Shown here: positions 1 to 4,405 of the stretch, one piece after another
How the letters are laid out: each line of letters begins with the position of its first letter
How positions within the stretch are numbered: position 1 is the first letter of the stretch
Source: Xanthobacteraceae bacterium
Lineage (GTDB): Bacteria; Pseudomonadota; Alphaproteobacteria; Rhizobiales; Xanthobacteraceae
Assembly: GCA_030043285.1 (NCBI GenBank)
Contig: JASHXZ010000123.1
Coordinates: 1 to 6,187 of the forward strand
Reading direction: 5' to 3'
Length of the DNA stretch: 6,187 bases
Notes under the pieces: model-generated
Database searches by the model: none
Told to the model about the DNA's origin: nothing
Seen by the model: only the letters and a program-made list of their open reading frames with translations
Made by a program: the position numbers and the translations under genes

Positions 1-835
1 GCTCGGCATCCAACGTGCAAAGGCGGCGCAGCCGATTGTCTTGACCCTGACTCGGGAGATCATCAAGGTTCGTCCGGTCAGTGATTGCGATGAGGGCGAC
101 AGCGTCGGCTACATCCGCATCAAGGAATTCAACGAGTTGACGGCCGACGAGTTGAAGAGTGCGATCGCCGAGCTGTCGGCGAAAATCCCGGCCGACAAAA
201 TGAAAGGCTACATTCTCGATCTGCGAAATGATCCGGGCGGCTTGCTTGATCAGGCCATCGCCGTCGTGAACGACTTCATGAGCCAGGGCGAGATCGTCTC
301 GACCCGCAGCCGCGACTCCGCCGAGGATCAGCGTTTCTTTGCCAAGCGCAAACCTGGCGATCTGACCAATGGCAAGCCGCTCATCGTTTTGATCAATGGC
401 GGCTCGGCATCGGCCTCGGAAATCGTAGCCGGCGCCTTGCAGGATCAGAAGCGCGCAACCATCCTCGGCACACGGTCCTTCGGCAAGGGATCGGTTCAGA
501 CGATCATGCCTTTGGGATCGGGCAATGGCGCGCTCCGATTGACGACAGCGCGCTACTACACACCCTCGGGCCGATCGATTCAGGCAGAAGGGATCACACC
601 CGATATCGAGGTCCTGCAAAACGTACCCAAAGATCTGCAAGGGAGCGAAGTAGAAGTTAGCGAGGCGAGCCTTCCCGGACATTTCCACGCGCAAGGAAAG
701 GAAGAAAAGGGTTCACAAGCATACGTACCTAGCAAACTCGAAGACGACGTCGCCCTGCAAACAGCGCTCGCACTCATGCGCGGCACCAAGCTCAATCCAG
801 CGTTCCCACCGAAGAAACAGCTGGCGATGCCGTGA
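1..835 (+). CDS. ctpA: S41 C-terminal processing peptidase (CtpA family), 5'-truncated
   Basis: Serine protease of family S41, which cleaves exported proteins near their C-termini on the periplasmic side of the inner membrane. The reading frame is open from base 2, so the N-terminus (signal or anchor segment and most of the PDZ domain) lies left of the window. The first residues (TLTREIIKV) fit the end of a PDZ domain. The Ser-Lys dyad is visible: Ser in GSASASEI (codon at 410) and Lys in FGKGSVQ (codon at 485). The 25-residue spacing equals that of E. coli Tsp (Ser430/Lys455), and the Gln four residues after Lys is also kept. The motifs DLRNDPGGLL and ARYYTPSGRSIQ are typical. A low-complexity acidic stretch precedes the tail. 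TTG at 41 lies inside the domain and is not a start. The gene stops at 833-835, and about 560 non-coding bases separate it from the next gene, so it is probably a separate transcription unit. The family is certain; the symbol is the usual one for alphaproteobacterial members. Confidence 0.93.
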   Translation, partial: LGIQRAKAAQPIVLTLTREIIKVRPVSDCDEGDSVGYIRIKEFNELTADELKSAIAELSAKIPADKMKGYILDLRNDPGGLLDQAIAVVNDFMSQGEIVSTRSRDSAEDQRFFAKRKPGDLTNGKPLIVLINGGSASASEIVAGALQDQKRATILGTRSFGKGSVQTIMPLGSGNGALRLTTARYYTPSGRSIQAEGITPDIEVLQNVPKDLQGSEVEVSEASLPGHFHAQGKEEKGSQAYVPSKLEDDVALQTALALMRGTKLNPAFPPKKQLAMP

Positions 836-1392
836 ATTCGGAGCGCAACCGCGCCCCATGTGAGTGTTGTAATCCGGCTTCGATAATACGGACCCAGATC
901 GTCGTTGCAACGCACGAGGTTACTTCTGGCACCAAGCCTCGGTTGAGGCGGTGCCAGGGCACGTCGACCATTGGGGAAAGCCGACGTAATTGTGTGGCAA
1001 AACGCTCGGTTGAGATGACTGCCGAACTGTGCTTCCGTCGGGTAGGACGATGGTTCCGCGGCAGCGGTCCTCCGAAATCCTCCGTATCGAGATCGACGAT
1101 GCGGCACATCACGCTTGATAGTTTAAGCCGCGCAAAACATAATCTCGCAACCGCCGCAGTTTACCGTTCGCACTTTTCAGATGATTCTGGATCCGATGCT
1201 GCGAAGTCGGTTCGGAGCACGGGACCGGCTTTCGTCGGACTGGTCAAGCGCGATCAATTGATGGTAGCATTCATAAGATCGGCAATCCGCTAAGTTCTTC
1301 CATCGTCACGCGGGTGCCAAAGGCGATCCTTAACAAGAACTGGTCGCTTGGTACCGCGCCAGCCGCCGAGTCGTTTGGAGCTTGGTTATCCA
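836..1392. other. Long intergenic region without a supported gene
   Basis: About 560 bases lie between the peptidase and the methyltransferase. Open frames exist on both strands (832-1293 on +, 792-1112 and the left part of 580-1107 on -). Their translations are rich in Arg and Ser, contain no domain motif I know, and no frame has a good ribosome site, so I do not call a gene. What is visible: a strong two-part stem-loop at 924-959 (listed separately), a perfect palindrome CGTTGCAACG at 903-912, and a weak promoter-like pair TGGTCA (1241-1246) and TAGCAT (1265-1270) with an 18-base gap that could drive the methyltransferase block. The region could be the decayed remnant of a gene or mobile element, or a long leader. 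The sequence alone does not decide. Confidence 0.6.
924..959. other. Strong two-part stem-loop in the intergenic region
   Basis: CTGGCACC (926-933) pairs perfectly with GGTGCCAG (950-957). Inside it, after an AA bulge (934-935), GCCTC (936-940) pairs with GAGGC (945-949) around a GGTT loop (941-944). This gives 13 Watson-Crick pairs with one two-base bulge. Two possible T-G wobble pairs extend the base to 924-959. No T-run follows on either strand, so it is not a standard intrinsic terminator. It could be a structured RNA element, a protein-binding inverted repeat, or a remnant of a mobile-element end. The structure is seen directly; its role is unknown. Confidence 0.65.
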
Positions 1393-2196
1393 ATGCTGAT
1401 ATCGGCATTCGACCGCGTCGCGCATAACTTCGACAAGTACCGGCGCCTGCCGCACGGCGTCCCCGAAGCAATTCGTTCGGCCGTTTTCGACGCCACGAAA
1501 ATAGCATCATCCCATCCGCGGCTGCTCGATATCGGCTGCGGCACCGGCCGGATTGGCTGGCCATTCGTCGTAGCTGGGGACGATTATGTCGGCGTCGATC
1601 TCTCGGCCGGCATGCTGGGTGAATTCGCCCATCGGGCCGCTGCGCCGGATGGCGGTTCTCCGCGATTGGTGATGGCGGATGGCCGGCAATTGCCATTTGC
1701 CGATTCGGTCTTCGACCTTGTCCTGCTGATTCACGTTTTTGGTGGGCTTGGCGACTGGCGGCGGCTCGGCAGCGAGGCCAGGCGGGTCTTGCGATTGTCC
1801 GGGTCGCTGATCCTGGGCCGGATCGCGCCGCCCGCCGACGGCATCGATGCGCGCATGAAACGACAGCTCGCCTCGATCCTCGAAACGCTCCGCGCCGAGC
1901 CAGACAAAACAGACACGCGCAGCGACGTCGAAGGTACTCTCGCCGCCGAGGCGGCCGCCTCGAGCCGCGTCATTGGGGCAACGTGGACATGCGAGCGCAC
2001 GCCGCGCGGCTTTATCGAACGCCACCGCAACGGCGCGCGCTTTTCCGCGCTGCCTGCGCCAATCAAAGAAGACGCGCTGCGTGAACTCGCCTCCTGGGCC
2101 GCGGCCACATTTGGTTCGCTGGACGCCAGCTTTACGGAAAGCCACCAGTTTGAACTGCAAATCTTCAAATTTCAAAACACGATGGATCGGCCGTGA
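1393..2196 (+). CDS. Class I SAM-dependent methyltransferase
   Basis: Predicted cytoplasmic methyltransferase with a Rossmann-type fold; the substrate is not identifiable. From ATG 1393 the protein has 267 residues. Motif I is LLDIGCGTGRIG (about residues 44-55, SAM-binding glycines). The acidic end of strand 2 is in VGVDLS (Asp at about 69). An ADGRQLPF segment (about 95-102) contacts adenine in relatives, followed by the strand-4 region FDLVLLIHVFGGL. The C-terminal part is less conserved and probably defines the substrate. The start is uncertain: the frame is open from 1294 and a TTG at 1348 would add 15 residues. I prefer ATG 1393, which has GGAG at 1377-1380, although the 12-base gap is long. 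The last four bases, GTGA, are shared with the start of the next gene, so it is probably translated together with the two storage-protein subunits. It may modify a protein or small molecule of that system, but that is inference. Confidence 0.86.
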   Translation: MLISAFDRVAHNFDKYRRLPHGVPEAIRSAVFDATKIASSHPRLLDIGCGTGRIGWPFVVAGDDYVGVDLSAGMLGEFAHRAAAPDGGSPRLVMADGRQLPFADSVFDLVLLIHVFGGLGDWRRLGSEARRVLRLSGSLILGRIAPPADGIDARMKRQLASILETLRAEPDKTDTRSDVEGTLAAEAAASSRVIGATWTCERTPRGFIERHRNGARFSALPAPIKEDALRELASWAAATFGSLDASFTESHQFELQIFKFQNTMDRP

Positions 2197-3038
2197 GCGA
2201 AACTCCCGTTGGCCTTGAGCTGAGCGAGCTGGCGAAGCGTCTGCAGAGCGGAACGCTGAGCGACACCACATCGCAGCGTGCGACCGAAGCGACGCCGGAC
2301 CTCGCCATCCTGCCTTGGGCGAATGTCATCAAGATTGGCGGCCAAAGTATTATGGACCGCGGCCGCAAGGCGGTCCGCCCAGTGGTCGATGAAATCGTCG
2401 CCAACTTGCCGAAGCACAAGATGATCCTCGGCACCGGCGCCGGGACGCGCGCCCGCCATGTTTACAGCTTGGCCATCGATCTTGGCTTGCCGGTCGGCGT
2501 TCTGACCGTGCTGGGCACCGCCGTCGCCTGGCAGAACGCGCAGATGCTGCAGTATCTTCTGGCCGCCCATGGCATCGCGTTCCTCGAACCGGAAGGCTTT
2601 CCCTCGCTGGCGCATTATCTCATGGAGCGCGGCGCGGTCATCTGTCAGGGCATGCCACCGTACAAACTGTGGGAACAGAACCCCGAAATCGGGCGCATAC
2701 CCCCACAACGTACCGACACTGGCTGCTTTCTGATGGCCGAAGTGCTGGGCGCGCGAAAGATGATTTACGTCAAAGACGAAGACGGACTGTTCACCGCCGA
2801 TCCGAAAAAGGACGCTCACGCGACGCATATCCCGCGCATCAGTGTACAGGACCTGCTGCAGCGCGATTTCGACGATCTCATCGTCGAGCGGGCGGTCCTC
2901 CAGCTGATGCTCAATGCCCGCAACCTCAAGGAAATCCAGTTCGTCAACGGGCTCAAACCCGGTCAGCTGTCGGCCGCATTGGACGGTCGGCCGGTGGGTA
3001 CCATCATCTTCAATGCGACGAGAGGAGGAGCGGCGTGA
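2193..3038 (+). CDS. mosB: Molybdenum storage protein, MosB-type (beta) subunit
   Basis: Amino-acid-kinase-fold protein of the UMP-kinase-like MoSto family. In Azotobacter vinelandii, alpha and beta subunits build an (alpha-beta)3 cage that uses ATP to store molybdate or tungstate as polyoxometalate clusters. This protein has 281 residues (the Azotobacter subunit has about 270). It matches remembered MosB motifs in order: VIKIGGQS (45-52, with phosphate-binding Lys47), GTGAGTRARH (80-89), MPPYKLW (154-160), RTDTGCFL (173-180), VKDEDGLFTADP (193-204), HIPRIS (212-217), VNGLKPG (251-257) and a PVGTII ending. The GTG start at 2193 overlaps the methyltransferase stop by four bases and has only a poor ribosome site, so re-initiation is likely. 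The stop again overlaps the next start in GTGA. The alternative annotation, uridylate kinase, fits less well given the long N-terminal extension and the paired paralogue. No nitrogenase or mod genes are in view. Confidence 0.86.
   Translation: MSETPVGLELSELAKRLQSGTLSDTTSQRATEATPDLAILPWANVIKIGGQSIMDRGRKAVRPVVDEIVANLPKHKMILGTGAGTRARHVYSLAIDLGLPVGVLTVLGTAVAWQNAQMLQYLLAAHGIAFLEPEGFPSLAHYLMERGAVICQGMPPYKLWEQNPEIGRIPPQRTDTGCFLMAEVLGARKMIYVKDEDGLFTADPKKDAHATHIPRISVQDLLQRDFDDLIVERAVLQLMLNARNLKEIQFVNGLKPGQLSAALDGRPVGTIIFNATRGGAA
3023..3028 (+). promoter_or_regulatory. Strong ribosome binding site for mosA
   Basis: AGGAGG lies at 3023-3028, within a run AGAGGAGGAG at 3021-3030, inside the last codons of mosB. 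It stands six bases before GTG 3035. It fixes the mosA start at 3035 rather than at any upstream in-frame codon. It contrasts with the weak site before mosB, so the second subunit is probably translated at least as strongly as the first. Confidence 0.85.
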
Positions 3039-3853
3039 CGGACACGATCGTCGGAGCCCAGCATGTCGTCTCGCCATTGATGCGCGAGTCTCTCGTGGAC
3101 AAGGCGGTGATGGCAAGGACTGAGTCTGCGGTGTGCGCCATCCTGCCGAACATCAACGTGATTCAGATCGGCGGCCTGTCGATCATGGACCGTGGCCATA
3201 AAATCCTGCAGCCGTTGCTCGACGAGATCGTCGCCAATCAGCATCGCCACGCCCAAGTTGTCGGCGTCGGACCCGGCGTGCGCGCCCGGCACATCCTTTC
3301 GGTAGGGCTCGATCTCGGCCTTCCCACCGGCGCCCTTGCGACGCTCGCCGCCAAGTCGTCTGCGCAAAACGCCTACATGGTGTCATGTCTGCTGGCGCGG
3401 CACGGTTTCGTCTACCTGGAAGCGCCGTTCATCGTGCAACTCCTGCCCGCGATCCTGGCGGCAGCGCGTGGCGCGGTATTCAACGGCATTCCGCCCTACG
3501 ATCTGTGGGAGCATCCACCTGCACTCGGCAAAATTCCGCCGCACGGCAGCGACACGGGTTCCTATCTGGTAGCTGAAGTGTTCGGCGCGCGCTCGGTCAT
3601 TCTGGTCAAGGACGTCGACGGGCTCTTCGAAGCTGATCCGAAGACACACCCGGAAGCCAAGTTCATCCCGAAGATCGATGCGGCAGAGCTTCTTCGCATG
3701 AAGCTTCCCACGTTGCCGATCGAGCCGGCGGTGCTGGAATTGCTGACGCGGGGGAAGCTTGTCAGGAGCGTGCGAATCGTAAACGGTCGCGTCCTGGGCA
3801 ACTTGACCCGTGCGCTCGCGGGCGAAGCGGTCGGAACCCTCATCTACGCCTGA
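3035..3853 (+). CDS. mosA: Molybdenum storage protein, MosA-type (alpha) subunit, divergent
   Basis: This is the second MoSto-family subunit, a paralogue of the preceding gene and its likely cage partner. It has 272 residues (about 276 in Azotobacter). GTG 3035 is chosen because of AGGAGG at 3023-3028 and because the N-terminus MTDT...HVVSPLMRESL resembles Azotobacter MosA (MTDT...HVISPLARQTL). Core motifs: IMDRG (50-54), GVRARHILSVGLDLGLP (81-97), IPPH(G/R)(S/A)DTG-type (167-175), VKDVDGLFEADP (191-202), VNG...GNLTRALAGE (249-263), VGTLI. Oddities: the kinase-fold lysine of KIGG is Gln (VIQIGG, Gln44). The Azotobacter PPYHHHEF loop is PPYDLWEH (153-160), and positions matching His130 and His140 are Ala and Ile, while Glu129 is kept. 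The loop looks more like that of the beta subunit. ATP use and cargo may therefore differ from the model protein. Assignment to the alpha type is by overall pattern, not by software alignment. Confidence 0.84.
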   Translation: MTDTIVGAQHVVSPLMRESLVDKAVMARTESAVCAILPNINVIQIGGLSIMDRGHKILQPLLDEIVANQHRHAQVVGVGPGVRARHILSVGLDLGLPTGALATLAAKSSAQNAYMVSCLLARHGFVYLEAPFIVQLLPAILAAARGAVFNGIPPYDLWEHPPALGKIPPHGSDTGSYLVAEVFGARSVILVKDVDGLFEADPKTHPEAKFIPKIDAAELLRMKLPTLPIEPAVLELLTRGKLVRSVRIVNGRVLGNLTRALAGEAVGTLIYA

Positions 3854-3856
3854 GGT

Positions 3857-3871
3857 CACGCGTTTCGCGTG
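3857..3871 (+). terminator. Short stem-loop just after mosA (weak terminator candidate)
   Basis: CACGCG (3857-3862) and CGCGTG (3866-3871) form a perfect 6-bp stem with a TTT loop, starting three bases after the mosA stop. There is no T-run behind it, so intrinsic termination would be weak at best. It may instead protect the 3' end of the upstream mRNA or attenuate read-through into the cupredoxin gene. Confidence 0.3.
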
Positions 3872-3985
3872 CTCGGAAGATGCCGCCTTACCGTCTCGAC
3901 TCATAATCTTGCTCTGGCTAACGATGCCTTGTCACAGCCGTTGCGTGTTGGTAAGCCCTCTGCTAACTTCAAGATGGGGAGCGAA
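3872..3985 (+). other. Gap between mosA and the cupredoxin gene; weak promoter-like sequence
   Basis: No gene is seen between the hairpin and the cupredoxin start. A TTGTCA box (3929-3934, five of six bases of the classical -35) is followed 17 bases later by TAAGCC (3952-3957), a poor -10. A TAACTT at 3964-3969 is another weak option. The cupredoxin and oxidase genes may therefore have their own promoter, but this is low-confidence pattern matching. The ribosome site GGGGAG is at the right end of the gap. Confidence 0.3.
3976..3981 (+). promoter_or_regulatory. Ribosome binding site selecting ATG 3986
   Basis: GGGGAG at 3976-3981 stands four bases before ATG 3986. This favours 3986 over the in-frame ATG 3974, which overlaps this site, and over the distant GTG 3869, whose extra residues resemble neither a signal peptide nor a domain. 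Confidence 0.6.
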
Positions 3986-4351
3986 ATGGCACAGCTCGAT
4001 TGGTCGATAAACATCGTTTCCGCCGGCAGCTTGGCGGCATTTGAACCCAATCTGGCGCCAGCGGTGCCACCCGGCACCCCGCTCAACGCGCAGTCCACCG
4101 ACATCGTGAGCTGGGCGAACCGCACCAGCGAGACCCACCAGCCCTGGCCCACCCAGGGCAACGTCCAGGACGGGCCACCGGTGGTTGTGCCGCCCGGCGA
4201 GAGGCCCTCGCCGTTTTTTTGCGATCCGATTCCGCCCGACTCGTCGTCGCAGCCGCAATACGTAGTGACCGGCGCGACGAACACGACGATCTATTATTGC
4301 TGCTTGTTCCATCCGCAGGAGCGCGGGGCGATCAACATCACCACGTTCTGA
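3986..4351 (+). CDS. Small cupredoxin-like copper protein
   Basis: Predicted single-domain cupredoxin of 121 residues, probably an electron carrier or copper-site protein. The first copper-ligand region is VSWANRTSETHQPWPT (His51), like the WxNxxxxxH strand of amicyanin and plastocyanin. The second is YYCCLFHPQERG near the C-terminus. It aligns with the amicyanin pattern C-x2-H-P-x-M as Cys106-x2-His109-P-x-Glu112, so the axial Met is replaced by Glu. An additional Cys105 is adjacent and Cys79 lies in FFCDP. The middle is rich in Pro and Gly. No signal peptide or membrane segment is visible at the chosen start, nor in the upstream in-frame extension to 3869, which is odd for a protein next to an exported oxidase. 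The start is ATG 3986, with GGGGAG four bases upstream. The next gene begins 54 bases downstream with no terminator between, so the two are probably co-transcribed. The exact role is not known. Confidence 0.8.
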   Translation: MAQLDWSINIVSAGSLAAFEPNLAPAVPPGTPLNAQSTDIVSWANRTSETHQPWPTQGNVQDGPPVVVPPGERPSPFFCDPIPPDSSSQPQYVVTGATNTTIYYCCLFHPQERGAINITTF

Positions 4352-4405
4352 GCGTCGCGACAGCGTCCGCGTGCACTTCCGCAACATGACAGCAGTGGGA
4401 GAAAA

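Noticed and set aside
903..957. Integron attC-like site suggested by GTTGCAAC and the stem-loop
   Set aside because: No proper pair of RYYYAAC and GTTRRRY core boxes with the expected spacing is present, and no integrase is nearby.
792..1112. Minus-strand open frame of 106 codons, partly within the intergenic region
   Set aside because: No recognisable domain, and it runs into ctpA antisense. It competes with another minus frame over the same bases. A remnant is possible but not supportable.
832..1293. Plus-strand open frame of 153 codons overlapping the end of ctpA
   Set aside because: It begins with GTG inside the last codons of ctpA without a ribosome site. Its composition (Arg, Ser, scattered Cys) looks like translated non-coding sequence, and no motif is seen.
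1348..1392. TTG 1348 as the methyltransferase start
   Set aside because: TTG is a rarer start, no good ribosome site precedes it, and the 15 extra residues look unconserved. ATG 1393 is preferred but not proven.
2669..3034. Extending mosA upstream to an in-frame start at 2669
   Set aside because: The extra 122 residues are the out-of-frame reading of mosB. AGGAGG at 3023-3028 and the MosA-like N-terminus fix the start at 3035.
2172..3116. Minus-strand open frame of 314 codons
   Set aside because: It is antisense to mosB, which has a full set of family motifs. The translation shows no domain and no ribosome site was seen.
2193..3853. Annotating the pair as two uridylate kinases (pyrH)
   Set aside because: They share the amino-acid-kinase fold, but both have long N-terminal extensions and MoSto motifs (RARH, PPYxLW, IPP...DTG), and they occur as a coupled, diverged pair. 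PyrH is normally a single gene in the tsf-frr neighbourhood.
4352..4405. Possible terminator between the cupredoxin and the oxidase
   Set aside because: Only a short TCGCGA palindrome is seen, with no T-run. The 54-base gap with a good ribosome site fits co-transcription.
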